Source: Anoplopoma fimbria (lineage: Eukaryota; Chordata; Actinopteri; Perciformes; Anoplopomatidae). Taken from it: a DNA stretch of 64,000 bases. Below the pieces are notes generated by a model. That model was given only the letters and a program-made list of their open reading frames with translations, ran no database searches and was not told where the DNA came from. How positions within the stretch are numbered: the first letter of the stretch is position 1; the number at the start of each line of letters is the position of its first letter. The translations under genes were made by a program, and so were the position numbers. The DNA is taken from the NCBI RefSeq assembly GCF_027596085.1, contig NC_072472.1, positions 23,099,052-23,163,051 of the forward strand, given 5' to 3'. This document shows, in pieces, positions 47,900-60,577 of this stretch.

Positions 47900-49540
47900 C
47901 GAGGACATCTGAACTCACGCTGTATCTTTGTACCTGTCTCATAAAGTGACAGGCAGACACACTGAGAGGAGGGGGGGTCACAGTTGCACGCTAAGCTTTA
48001 TGTGTACATTGTGACAGCTCCTAAATGCTGCTGCCTCTGTAGTGACAGGCCGCTGAGCACAACGGTTGATGGGACGCAGTTAAAGTTACAGGGGCAGATG
48101 GAAAAGCGTTACAGAGAGAGGCATTCAGAGCTACTTCACATGTCCTCTGCATATGCGCAGCAGGTATAAAAAGCAAACAGGCGCATATACGTATCGTCTG
48201 CTGAAACACATCCTGGGCAACCAGGAAAGGGAGGCTCGCAGCTTTCCCACATTCCACCTGGTTGAATTTTGACCCGTCCACACTCGCTCACTCCCCTTCC
48301 TTCTTCATTTGTCTTTTGCTTTTGTTTTTTCCCCTTACGCAACCCAGTATCTGACACCTCTGCGCCGCCACCCTGACAGCTGATTTATTACCATGAGGTG
48401 CAAAAGGGAGTCCCACCTTGAAGGATGGCAGGTAGCGTGGTGTTACACGACAGGCGCTTGCGGTTCGCATTGTTGTCCTGCTGCACCGACGTCATTCGAC
48501 ATTCATACCCGCCTCATGCCCCGCAAAACCGGCTGATCTCATTACCATTCAGCAGGCGGAAGAATAAATCCTTGGCTGTGTAAGAGTTTATAGGGCTCCC
48601 TGGATGTTATTTATCCCTGTAGCCAGAGGGAGATCCCATGTGAGTACAAGGCATTCAGGGGTTAATGTGAAATCCTCCTCATTCCCCTCATACAGCATGA
48701 TTTATTCCTCCGACTTAAGTTGTAGCACATGTGTCTCGCATGGACAGAGCAGCACATCGGATATGACTGCTGCCCCTGATGCTTTGGGAGTCATTTGTTA
48801 AAGGGTCCAACGGGGTCAGAAATAATTTTTGACCTCACAATCAGCAGAGTTTGCCGGACCAGGCGTTCGTATCAGTCGTTGAACCTTAAAGGTTCTTTGT
48901 GTTGCTTTACATGTTGGAGGCTTCAACTCAAGTACCAACAGCTGGCGAGCTGTCACGCTGACAACCATCCCAGCATACACACAGGCAGAATATGAGCGCC
49001 AAAAATGGACAGACTGTTGTGTTAACACTGAGAACAGTCATCGGATGTGTTACTTTATCCCCAGAGAGCCTGGACTGGAGGCTACAAACCTGTAAGAGCC
49101 ATTAAGGTGAGCAGCAAAGGTTAGCAATCACTATGTCAAAGCCTTGTCGAGGCTTAAAATACACCATTGTCCTTGTTGAAGGTGTATTTCTACCCTACTT
49201 CACCATTGTTCATGCCCGTCTCCAGTATCCACTTGGCTTCTATTCTTAGCTATATTGTTGCTGGGATTAGGGTGACATGTTGTCTATTGTGGCGCTTACA
49301 GCAGCTACAGCATCCGTCGCCGCAGGACAACCACAGGTCAGTCAGTGCAAGTTACAGGTGTCTTTACACGCACTGTGCACAAGGATAACGTTACATGTTG
49401 GTTTGGTGAAGCTGGCTCACAATAGTGGATAGTGTTTGTAGAGAAGCTAGGGAGACACTTTCAAATAAAGGATACTTATCAGTTAATTAGTTCACTGATC
49501 ATTTTAATCATGGATAAAACATTTACTGATGCTAAAAGGA
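47900..49540 (+). other. Intergenic, no gene seen
   Basis: The sequence is unique with short open frames only; nothing recognised. Confidence 0.45.
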
Positions 49541-49549
49541 ACAGAGAGT

Positions 49550-49690
49550 TAGTGGAGAAGAGCAATACCACTCGGATAATTGTTTATTAAATATGAAGCT
49601 ACATCTAGCAGGCAGTTAGCTTAGCTTAGCATAATAACTGGAAAAAGGGGAAACAGCTACCCCTGTCCAAAGGTGAAATCAATTAAAATA
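49550..49690 (+). repeat. TTAGCTTAGCTTAGCATAA interspersed repeat, copy A
   Basis: AATATGAAGCTACATCTAGC, CAGTTAGCTTAGCTTAGCAT, then GGGGAAACAGCTA and CTGTCCAAAGGTGAAATCA. The same series, less complete, is at 59436-59590. This word series is common in percomorph genomes (recalled). Confidence 0.7.
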
Positions 49691-50052
49691 AACTGGAGCG
49701 CCTTCGTTGCCGAGTTATGACAGCAGATGCCACATTATTACAAAGTCCAGGATTCAGTTTCAGCCTTGGGACCTTTGCTTCTCATACCCCTCTCTCCCCC
49801 CATTTCCAGTCTCAGTCTCTAAAACTGTCTAATAAAGGCAATAAGGCCCCCCGAAAAATCCCCCTGCCAGCACCTCCGAAACTTCCTGGAGTCTTGCTGT
49901 CAAAGTCACTGCCCAAGAAATTTAAAATTTGAACAGATTAAACAATCGAGATCTACAGACTAAAAATTACGTTCCCATAAAACAATTCTACGTAGGTAGG
50001 AGAATGAGGTGGAGATAGGACGGATCAAACATGGGGCTTTCTACTAGGAAAA

Positions 50053-50510
50053 CTAAGCAAGTACTTTTGTTGCCTAAACCTTAGCATGTACTTTTGTTGC
50101 CTAAACCTAACCAAGTAGCTATGTTGCCTAAACCCAGCATAGTTGTTTTGTTGCTTAAACCTAAGCAAGTACTTTTGTGGCTTCAACTTTAGAAAGTAGT
50201 TTTGTTGCCTAAACCTAACCAAGTTGTTTTGTTGCCTAAACCTTACCAAGTTGTTTTGTTGCCTAAACCTAACCAAGTTGTTTTGTTTACTAAATCAAGC
50301 AAGTAGATTTGTTGCCTAAACCTAACCAAGTACTTTTATTGCCTAAACCATAGCAAGTAATTTTGTTGCCTAAACTGAACAAGTACTTTGGTTGCCTAAA
50401 CCAAACCAAGTAGTTTTGTTGCCTAAACCAAACCAAGTGGTTTGGTTGCTTAATCCTTAGCAAGTTTGTTTCATAAACAAAAACCAAGGACTTGTTTTGC
50501 CTAATCCTAA
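50053..50510 (-). repeat. 27-bp minisatellite, about 17 copies
   Basis: The unit is close to GTTGCCTAAACCTAACCAAG plus TAGTTTT. GTTGCC occurs at 50069, 50096 and 50123, a 27-base spacing. Because 27 is divisible by three, the minus strand stays open for long stretches (50025-50276 and 50290-50562) with a 9-residue repeat like LVRFRQQNN. No start context, signal or domain suggests a real protein. Confidence 0.9.
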
Positions 50511-53500
50511 AGGTAATTGAGAATGCTGTTTCAAAAAAGCCTAAAGCAACACAAAAGGTCAAAGCACAATAACTATTCGTGTATGAACAATGTTAATAAT
50601 TGAACATATTTTGGGTTCAGAAAATTTGACATTCAACATATCCATGGTTTGCGGAAAACATCCGATGCCAACATTTTGTTGTGGCAGCTGGTTGATATAT
50701 GATGTATTAGTTAGTGTGGTTAAGAGGCAGACTTTTCTTTACCTTTGGAAAGAGAAAAGCTAGCTGCAATAGTAATGACCTCCAAAGAATAATAAATGAT
50801 GTATTGGCTAGAGAGTCACCGTTCGGTTGGAAGCCGATCAAAGCCGATTTTCAGCTGATGGGTCATGACTGGTGACCGAGATAAGTCTCATAATTCAGTT
50901 CATTTGTTGCTGGTAACATCTACAAACATGTTCTGTAGACGCTGCATGAAAGTATTATGTCGTCATGCAGCAGCACGGACATTAACATTACAGTCAAACA
51001 CACACAGTTATGGAGAATGACAATCAGAAAGCAAAATAGATGAAATACATATATATATATAAAATATACCTTGTATAAGTATGCATTATGTACACACAAA
51101 ATATAACAAGACAGTAACTACCTTTAAGCACATTTTAGGCTCATATTAAGTCGCACCACACATGGCAGGAAGATGTATACAGAGCAGATGAGGAGAAAAC
51201 TGAACACTGAATGTGCGATAAACCTGTCTTTAAGAAGGAAGGTCCCAATTTCCCACTGCGCTAAACACATCACCAGCCAAAGTCAGGTCACGTCAGTCGG
51301 TCAGTCGGTCGGTCAGTTGGTCAAGCAGCGATGCTTCACTGCAGTAATCCTCACTGGAGTGATCAGGTGGAATACATTCATTCTCCAAAGCAGTTGACCC
51401 CTTGTCCCCTACTGCACACCATCTGGACTTTCTGTGTATTTGTTCACCTGTAACATAATCCTGCCCTGTAACAAACAAGTGAGGAATTCCTCTTCCTGTT
51501 ATGGTTAAAGATCCTCAATTGTGCAATAAATCAGGCTTGCGCCTCTAGCGACAAACAACAAACGGAGAACAGGAATTGTGGTTACTAAAAATACACTAGG
51601 AAGTTTAAATCTGTTAAAACACATCAGAGGAGGTGGATTTAAAGTTATACACTGGGGGAAATGTTTATTAGTATTAAGGAGTGACTGACGTTTCTTTTCC
51701 TCCTGGCCATTGTCTTCCACTTGTTGACAAAAGCATGATTTTAAAGTTAATTGCTAGAATCATATGTAACGTTTTCTTTCTCTTTAGAGTACAGTTGTAA
51801 ATGCTCCTTGTAGGCTTTGTAGATGTGTGCTGACAATGTAATTTATGTAATGTTTTATCCATCCAATCCACCAGGGAACCCCTGTATAACCAATCTTGTT
51901 TTCTCAGATGGGACTCATGTTGTTGCTACACTACAGACATGCAGGTAAAAGTTCAGCCCGTTTGATGGTGATCTTGAACAAATTCATGTGTCTTGATGCT
52001 AATTCAGTTAGCTTAGAACCGGCAAAGACGCTGCATTGTTTCCTATGAGGAAGGACTACCAATTCTGATAATGTAGCCACATATGCCTCCAATAAGAAGT
52101 GGCGGGAAATGGGGGTCAGAGGTGACACTGCTAAGGCCGACAAAACATCAGAAGACGGAGATACAAATCTGTCAAAGTCAATATTAGTCAGATAGGAGAT
52201 ATGTGGACTTTGAAGGAGACATCTCTAGATCAATGCGGTGCCCCCTCGGGACTTTTAGAGCGGACCCCTCCGCCCGTCCGGCCCCACCCTCGCCCCTCCT
52301 CTACCTGCACTCGAGCCTCTATCTCATCCATCTCATCTGCACTAGTGCTGTAAGGCTGCTCCTGCTCGCCCAGCTGACTGCTCAGGAATCCACATACCAC
52401 CTTTCCTTCTGGGCTACCCCACCCCCCCTTGCCAAGCCCCCAGTCAGTCCACAAACAACAAATAATTGACCTCATCTGATGGATGACTCACTGTGAAACC
52501 CGACGAGGAAGCCTTCATCCTGTCTGCAGAGCTACTGAGGTTTTGATCGTGACAGGAAAAAAAAAAAATGTTACTTACTATGTGCTGGAAGATTCTCACT
52601 GACAATACACATGCACTTCATTAATTCTACATGACATAGCAATTTGGATTTGCAATGCAATCACATGAAGTCCGACGGCTGATTTCACAATATGGTTATC
52701 TTAGCTCCCAATGAGCAAAGTTATTGTATGTTTTAAGCTGCATCCAAAACTTAAATTCTCACTTACGGCTAAGTCTACAGATACAGGAACAACACTGGGT
52801 CACGTTTCACACTTTCGCAGCAGAGAGTACATTTGAGTCGACCCCGCGCAGCAGACATTTACTAACCAAACACAGTGTGCGTGCATTCGGACCTCAGATC
52901 AATCTTTGGTATAAAGTGCTTCCCCAGCAGTTCAGCTGAAGGAAGATCTTCTCCAGACAGATGATCTACAGGACACATTAGCTGTTTTTCCTGAATTGCT
53001 GGAAGAAATTCCCTTTTGCACAGTCCACTTGATTTAGAAAAGAGAGGAAAAGTCAGGAAAAACAGCATTTAAGTTCATTATTTTAAATATTGCTGTTTGA
53101 TTAACCTTTTGAACTAAAAGAGGGAAGCCTTTGGAAACACTAAAAAGAATGTGTTTCCTAATTAGCTATAACAATGATCCTCTTACTGAATGATAGCTAA
53201 GCTAAGCTTTCAACTCATAATAAGTTGCATCTATAAGGCATTCTTGCCGATATTTGTTAACAACAGTAAAGCGGTGAAAGGAAATAGGGGGAAAGTGAGG
53301 TAGGACGACATGTAAGAACTGGTCAGACCCAGACGGGGGACTTTGCAATTACATGGTCTGCGTCCTAAACCCCAAGGCCATGTGACATCCTTTTTTGTGC
53401 AATAACAGCACTTATATGGACTTCCAGTCTGTCCTGATGATCTTTGTAATCCATTGAAACCACAGTCTCATCAACGGCACTCGTCCTGACAGAAAGATTG

Positions 53501-55980
53501 TTATCCTGCTACCTCAAAGTTCTTACAACTGCCAGAATGCGTTATGTTTGAGGTGTATATTGCAACTGTTTCTGCCTGAGACTTGACTGTACTGTTAATG
53601 GCTGCTTTAACTGGAGCTGGGAGGGGGCCATGTGAAATAATGTACACCCCATACTAGAGCTGCAAATAAGATAGCAGGTACCATCCATTAGAACTTCAGC
53701 AAATGGCTCATAATGACATATGACACACTTTCTTTACAGAGTGAGAGGACACATCTGTCAAGAGGGGTTAGATGAGATAACTATATTCTCACCGTTGAGA
53801 TACTTCTCATCTTAACAACAGTGTCAAGCCTCCATTGTCACTAGCATGCAGTCATAATCCTTTTGTTCTGATGTGGGGAACTAAATCTGACACGCATACA
53901 AAATAGTCTACAATGAACCTGGATCAATGAGACTATAGCAGAGAGCCTATAGCAGCCCCGCTCATACATATTCCTCCATAGCCTTTTATCGGTAAACTGA
54001 ATAAACCTTTCACCTCTTTCGATCATTGATGTTTACACCACGTTCTCCTTTCACCGGTGGGAGCCAACACCGACACCATGCTAATGGAGAACCAGGCCGT
54101 ATTGCTGGGCCCACTGGAGGGAAGGGAGGTACGGGAGAACCAGTGCCAGAACTGGGCGGGGAAAACTGTCAGACCTCGCTGCAGTAAAATGAGAGGTTTT
54201 CTGAAGGATCCCTGGTTCTCGGGAAACACTACCGCTTTTGCCGACAGGGACCGCCAAAGTCAACACAAAATCAGGAGAATAATGAGAACATGTCAGCGGA
54301 CGGTGGAAGTGAACCAGATCAGCTGGCAACAGCGATACAAAGAGCTCTATTAGAACACGATACGTCCGTACAGTAACTCTACATATGGAAAATGAGCAAA
54401 GTGTTCCTTTAATCTAAAATGAGTTACCTTCTGCAGCATGAAAATAAGCACATTAGCTGATGTTTCTTCAGCCATGGCCTACAGTGCATTTGTCATGCAG
54501 CAACGAAAGCATGAGCGCTCACTGTACTGTGCAGTATGTATATGGACTAATGCACAAGCATCTTGCACTCCGACCACTTGAATCGGCCTCCTCATTAGAC
54601 TCTAATCAGACTTTAATATGGCTCAGTGTTGTTTTACAGTGCATGTGTGACTTATGTGTGACTGGTCAGTTACTCAGTGTACACTTGCTTTAATGTACTC
54701 TTAATAGATTGAAACGATTTCGTTTGCTCCGCCGTTTGCCATTGCAACGTCATTAGACATTATTGTTATGATAACCAGGACAAAATCTTTGGAATGGTAA
54801 AGGCCGAGGGAACGTTTGATTAAATGCATCAATCTCTATTAGGAGGCTATACACAGAGTCTGTGCTTAATACGTACGGACGGTGAAACCCGGTGCACTGC
54901 TGGTGCAAATTAAAGTGACGTTTATCCAACTTATCACTGGAACAGACAGCCTTGTCACTGGAACGAGAGTATTTATGGGGAATATGAGGGAATTTCACGC
55001 TTTGAGAAATGTTATTCCTCTGCCAGGCAGTTCCGTACGTGTTGCATGAACTTTGGTTTTATCGCGCCTGAATAAGAGCTTTGTGACAGCTGCATGGCAC
55101 ACTGTGCACTATTTCTGATTCGGCCATTTATAACTGAAAAGTATACCTTCGGGTTAGCCACAGGCAACCCATGTTTTCTCTGTGCACTCTGCTGTTGCAT
55201 GCTGCCGGTTATATGCAGCGCTCGCTGACATATGCTGCCATGTGCTTTTAATCCTCAATCTTCTGGTGGAAGCGTGGTCAGTCTGCTTTTCTTCAGCTGA
55301 GCCTGATATTGTGTAGGATGTTCCTGATAAAGTATTGAGCCCAATACAACAAGTACAATGTTGCCTGTTGGCGGTGCCTTGCACAGCTTATCTCATCCTT
55401 CCTCTCAATGCTGCTTGTGATAGGAAACTTAGCAGTCCATGTTGGGAGCAGTCCAATTGGACAGCATGATGCGGAGAGCAGTGCTGTTTTCTAAAACAGC
55501 ACAATGAGAAAAGTCACAGGACGTGATTTGGTCATGTCTGCGGTTGGTTCTGTATCACACTGTATCTGTTGGATATGTGCCATTAAAATTGACTTACTAT
55601 CCTGCCAGAGTATAACTGTTGTTTGCTAAAAGGAAAGCATGCATGCCAGATGGACCGATCTAGTACTTTAGACACATCACATTAAAGCACATTCTTTGCA
55701 CTGCACATATTCTTTTTTTCATTATAATGTAAACATTTGTACATTCTCTAGTCAATATTTGGCCCAGTTCATCCTCTTCAATTTAAACACTGTACTACTC
55801 TTCATTTTAGAACATACATTATGTATTTCAAAGCTTAATTTGTTTTTAAGTGTTGTATCACACCACAAAAGGCAAATTCCTTGAAAAAAACTACTTTGCA
55901 ATAAACCTGTTTCTGATCCACCTATAAGTCTAAAGAAGCGAATCCACAAAGTAGTTAAGTTCAGTTTGTTTTGTTACACA
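50511..55980 (+). other. Intergenic, no gene seen
   Basis: Only short open frames. A GTCGGTCA tandem cluster lies at 51294-51320. A 98-codon + frame (54057-54353) is open but unrecognised. Confidence 0.4.
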
Positions 55981-55984
55981 TTAA

Positions 55985-56130
55985 AAGGGTTATTTTAGCC
56001 TTTTCATTGGCCAGACTTATAGATGGTACCTGGTACTTTTTTTTAGTACCACCTCCCTTGAGGTTCCAAGTGAATTAAGCTGGTACTAGAAGTTGGAGTT
56101 AAAATGCTGCAGACCACTGATTGAACAGAG
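55985..56130 (+). repeat. Probable interspersed repeat (GGTACCTGGTAC type)
   Basis: GATGGTACCTGGTACTTTTT, AGTACCACCTC, GAGGTTCCAAGTGA and ATGCTGCAGACCACTGATTG recall a common fish repeat. Only this one clear copy is in the window, so the call rests on memory of the family. Confidence 0.35.
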
Positions 56131-56477
56131 AATTTTCACTAGCGCTAGTACCAACCAGTTCCAACCAATTATATCATGAAATCCATCCATAAATCAACCT
56201 ACAACTTTGAGCGACAAGGGAGGGAGCCAAAGTCCTCTGTAGCTCCGTATCGTGCTACATTCTAAGCCTGCACACTTTTTAGCTGTCCAATTAAATGCAA
56301 AAGATTTGATTTACATCCCTCTTATAACTGTACACCTCTCAAATATTCTGTTGCACTGGGAAATACGTCACAGTGTAGAAGCTAAAGACGCTTTGACTTC
56401 CATTTCACTGGCAATCATCCAACAGTTGCTAAGAAGTTTCACTCAAAAGCACAAATGTAAACCTTTTGGAGGTGCTT

Positions 56478-56632
56478 GATGAAAAGTCAGGGGATCACCA
56501 AAGTCATTAGGATTCATCCTCTGGGGATCATGAATGTCTGTACAATAGTTCATGGCACTCCATTTGTAGTTATGGAGATGTTTTACTCTGGAACCAAAAG
56601 TGGATATGGCGACTGACTGACCAACACTAGGA
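56478..56632 (+). repeat. Interspersed repeat, copy B
   Basis: GATGAAAAGTCAGGGGATCA, ATTCATCCTCTGGGGATCAT, then GTTATGGAGATGTTTTACTC and GACTGACCAACAC. It is parallel in layout to 34205-34350. Confidence 0.6.
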
Positions 56633-58551
56633 TCCTTTAGGAGGTAAAAAACACAAAGAGATTTTAACTAGACCTTCGTTCAGTTGGTGGAAAAATGTGA
56701 CCAAACATCCAAACAAGCTCCTGAAAACTAGCAGTATTGCTTTACAGATCAATGCTGCATCAAAAGTTTATGTTGTCACAGTCATTCTTCGCATGGACAG
56801 AGCCAATGATAACAAACACCGAAGGGCAAATGCTAAATATTTCCAGAGCACAGCAATCTCCCAAAAATACAGTCATTATCTCTCCGAGGGCTGGATGACT
56901 GCACAGATTAAAGCCTTACTATCAGACATCTTTAAGGAAAACTACAAGGACATAATAACACCTTAAAAGGACTTTTTATGTGCTTTCTTAAGCTTGGTCA
57001 AGATGATATTGTCTTATATGTCATTCTTCGCATTACAAGAGACTTTGATACTGTGTCTGATTTCAGCGTTAAACCGGTAATAAGAATAATGTTAATGGCG
57101 TAATACCACCATTTCATGATAAAGGGGCCGAGTATCCATTTCAAGGGCCACTAATGGACTACTGGTGTGACAGAGGAAGCTGAGGAATGTTCCAGGACTC
57201 TTTCTACAAACAGGAGACAGAAATATGCGGCCTCTGAACAATACATATACAGCGGTGGTCTTTATGCTTGTGGGGAATAAAAACGCCTCTATTGTAAAAT
57301 ATTAGGGACTACACATCCAATATGATCCTGTCAGAATTGACAATTTGAAAGCAGTTGGGGCCTTTTATTTTGCATTAAACTGTCCATCTGTCTGTCCTTT
57401 TTATAACTACACATACAGTAATACCTTTTTTATATAACACAGTAAACAAGCGACCTCCATATTTGTACTGCCTGTGTGGCCAGTCTTGGATGTAGTAAGC
57501 CTCAGAAACGTTTTCAACTATCATATTACATTCGGCTCACCAATATTAACAGTTGAAATTTATGAGAGATTTTGGGCAACCTAACCTCTAAATATTTTAC
57601 AGGCTGCCAGAAAGTTGTGAGGCATTAAGATTCTCAGGATTCTAAGAATTTATTTTTGGACGCAGGGTTGTAGATACCTTTGAGGACACTGAGGTCTTGT
57701 CGAATATTTTTTTTATTTTTTTTCAGAGAGTAAAATATACACATGGTGGGTATTTTGTAGGCTGATTCCAGTATTTTTTGTGTCTTAAATTATTATTTAT
57801 AGGCCAATAAATCAATAAATAAAGTATTCTCCACTCCGCATTTAGGCCTTTATCTTAGAATATGAAAGTACAGCAATGCTTTATTTAACAGGTCTGTAAA
57901 TTCCTGATGATTTCTAGAGACGTTTTCTGGACAGACAACCAAGTACAAGTATGGTAATGTTTAGGTGACATGGAGACAAAGTTCTGTTCTGTGTGCAAAA
58001 ATACCTGGTTCCAATAGAATCCCCTCTACATTGTGCTTCAGTGTTGTACTGAAGTCTTACACTCAATAAGACGGCATCATCTACATGGATGCAAACCAAG
58101 GCAATCAATTAGACTAAAGGCCTACAAGATTTACACACACACATACCCAAGGCTAAAATTGTTACCAATAAGACCATAACTACACAACCATACAACAACA
58201 ACGCCCTGCATCAAAAGAGAATTGACCACAAAGGCCTGATGTCGAAGCAGAAAAAACCCACTGCTTTTCAAGTTGAACAGGATAAGGTTTTCTAAACCAC
58301 ACAACATTTTAAATTGAATTTGCAATCACGCCACAAATGGTAAAAGGCCTTACCAGAAACAACCGGGTATTCAATGAAAATAGAAAAGGAAATACCACAA
58401 TGACATTCTTCGGAATTCATATTTGTGAATAAATGTTTTACAATAATGAATACTGCTTGACATAGTGATATTTTAAAAGACATTTTAGCAAAAGTTTCGT
58501 TTTTCTGGGGGAGGAATTCAGCATTTCTAGAATTCTGTTTGGGTCTTATTC
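56633..58551 (+). other. Intergenic, no gene seen
   Basis: The sequence is AT-rich. The frame at 56697-56966 (89 codons) contains no recognisable motif. Confidence 0.4.
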
Positions 58552-59083
58552 TTGTTCGAGCCAGTTGATAAATACATTTTAAGATACGGTATCAGTGCAT
58601 CTCCCTTTCATCGTTTAATTGGTGCTCACAAAAAACATAAAAACCCCCGTTTGCCCCAGAATATTATTAAGCCCAACATAGATTTGGGCTCCTCTCCAGA
58701 GAAGTTGGTCAGGGTGGTTAAGGCTGCTCTGTCAGTGCTGCTACAGGGTCCTGCAAGAGATTTTCTGGAAGGGTCTTCAAAACCGGGGCCCGCCGTGTTT
58801 CTTCCCCCCCGTTGAAAAACTAGACCATGAGGCCCTCTAGAATAACACGGAATTCCTGGAGCAAAAATAATCCTCCCCATATCACACAATAAGGGAGTAT
58901 GTGGACTTTGTCTCCAGCGCAGCTCTGAGAAATGTGCCTATTGATAAGAACACTGCCCTCTTTATCATAAAAAACAAGGATATAAGTTTTACTGAGCAGG
59001 CTTACCAAGCTATCCATCCTGGCACTCCTGTCTCTTGTTGCATTCATCACACACATGAGGTAACTGAAACCGTACAATGGTGA
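58552..59083 (+). pseudogene. Decayed coding fragment of unknown family
   Basis: The first part is open from 58552 to 58812 (includes SSPEKLVRVVKAALSVLLQG and ARDFLEGSSKPGPAVFLPP). A one-base shift inside the C7 run at 58804-58810 carries the sense into the next frame: VEKLDHEAL, stop (58838), NNTEFLEQK, stop (58868), SSPYHTIREYVDFVSSAALR, NVPIDKNTALFIIKNKDISF, EQAYQAIHPG. Composition stays protein-like across the shift and both stops, which suggests a former gene piece rather than chance. No intron is needed, so it could be a processed pseudogene or a transposon-carried fragment. I do not recognise the family. Confidence 0.45.
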
Positions 59084-59435
59084 CCGCACACAACAAGCAC
59101 AAGAGACATGTTGTCCTGGCGGCTAATAACTGTGCATGTACAGTCTTACTGTAACAATGTAAAACAATGTGTACCAGTAATATAATACTGATGTGTTAGT
59201 AACATACAAACTATACTTGTTCAGTTTGTTTGCTTTGTGAGCTTGGATGTCTTTTGATTTGCACAATTATATGAATATATACACAATAGAGTAGAGAAAA
59301 TAGTCATAGTTCATGGATATGTGACTAAATTCCTTTATTGACCAAATTTGATCAAAAAGCTTTTTTATATAATCTTCATGATGCCTCACAGTAATTTAAT
59401 GTAGCATTCATAAAAATGATTTTTCAATAATGCAT

Positions 59436-59590
59436 TAAAGGAATAGTTTAACTTTTAAATTTTGGGGGAAATTCTTGTCGATAGTTGGATGAGAAGATCA
59501 CTCTCATATCTGTCTGTTGAATATGAAGCCATAGCCAGGAGATTGTTAGCTTAGCATAGCTTAGCATAAAGAATAGAAACAGGAGAATGA
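59436..59590 (+). repeat. TTAGCTTAGCATAG interspersed repeat, copy B
   Basis: AAAGGAATAGTTTAACTTTT, GAGAAGATCACTCTCATATC, AATATGAAGCCATAGCCAGG and TTAGCTTAGCATAGCTTAGC. It ends just before the Tc1 fragment at 59631. Confidence 0.7.
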
Positions 59591-59769
59591 TTATTAATGA
59601 AGATATAATATTGTTAATTAATATTAACTACAGCCGTGGCCAAAAGTATTGGTTTTCACAAAGTTAGCTGCTTCAGTGTTTTTAGATCTTTTTGTCAGAT
59701 GTTACTTTGGTATACTGAAGTATAATTAAAAGGCTTTTATTGACAATTACATTAAGTTTATGCAAAGAG

Positions 59770-60231
59770 TCAATATTTGCAGTGCTGACCCTTCTTTTTC
59801 AAGACCTCTGCAATTCGCCCTGGCATGCTGTCAATTAACTTCTGGGCCACAGCCTGACTGATGGCAGCCCATTCTTGCATAATCAATGCTTGGAGTTTGT
59901 CAGAATTTGTGGGTTTTTGTTTGTCCACCCGCCTCTTGAGGATTGACCACAAGTTCTCAATGGGATTAAGGTCTGGGGAGTTTCCTGGCCATGGACCCAA
60001 AATTTCGATGTTTTGTTCCCTGAGCCACTTAGTTATCACTTTTGCCTTATGGCAAGGTGCTCCATCATGCTGGAAAAGGCATTGTTCGTCACCAAACTGC
60101 TCTTGGATGGTTGAGAGAAGTTGCTCTCGGAGGATGTTTTGGTACCATTCTTTATTCACGGCTGTGTTCTTAGGCAAAATTGTGAGTGAGCCCACTCCCT
60201 TGGCTGAGAATCAACCCCACACATGAACTGT
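59770..60231 (-). pseudogene. Tc1 transposase C-terminal half
   Basis: The fragment runs from VHVWG, stop, FSAKGVGSLTILPKNTAVNK through the second catalytic Asp (FQHDGAPCHK) and the Glu region ([17 protein letters not shown]) to a natural-looking C-terminus (GQHCKY). An in-frame TGA follows HVWG where the other half has Cys. It lacks the DNA-binding domain and the first catalytic Asp. Confidence 0.9.
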
Positions 60232-60577
60232 GAGCGCATCTGCACGCACAGTGAGGCGAAGACTTTTGGAGGATGGCCTGGTGTCAAGAAGGGCAGCAAA
60301 GATGCCACTTCTCTCCAGGAAAAACATCAGGGACAGACTGATATTCTGCAAAAGGTACAGGGATTGGACAGCTGAGGACTGGGGTAAAGTCATTTTCTCT
60401 GATGAATCCCCTTTCCGATTGTTTGGGGCTTCCGGAAATAAGCTTGTCCGGAGAAGAAAAGGTGAGCGCTACCATCAGTCCTGTGTCATGCCAACAGTAA
60501 AGCATCCTGAGACCATTCATGTGTGGGGTTGCGTCTCAGCCAAGGGAGTGGGTAGCAGATGGGATTTTAGGATCTAG
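60230..60577 (+). pseudogene. Tc1 transposase middle part
   Basis: The fragment starts within the second HTH (SARTVRRRLLEDGLVSRRAA) and has the first catalytic Asp (VIFSDESPFRLFG) and HVWGCVSAKGVGS. It then runs out into unrelated residues. The first HTH, the second Asp and the Glu are missing on this strand. Confidence 0.88.

Larger units (their letters stand above)
59631..60577. mobile_element. Rearranged Tc1 element: two halves in opposite orientation
   Basis: The left end CAGCCGTGGCCAAAAGTATT (59631) follows a TA and resembles a Tc1 terminal repeat. The left half codes on the minus strand for the transposase C-terminus. The right half codes on the + strand for the middle of the same kind of transposase. 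Both halves carry the HVWG..SAKGVGS segment, so they overlap in content and meet head to head near 60228. No right terminal repeat is visible. Confidence 0.85.

Noticed and set aside
47608..47949. 113-codon Ser/Phe/Leu-rich open frame
   Set aside because: Product of the polypyrimidine tract.
50053..50510. Regular 27-bp repeats, considered as CRISPR
   Set aside because: Units are contiguous with no unique spacers; a minisatellite.
51294..51320. GTCGGTCA direct repeats, considered as a CRISPR-like array
   Set aside because: Tandem 4-8 base units without spacers in a vertebrate genome; simple repeat.
54057..54353. 98-codon + open frame with a fairly protein-like sequence
   Set aside because: Overlapped by an 82-codon minus frame; no domain recognised, possibly part of a repeat.
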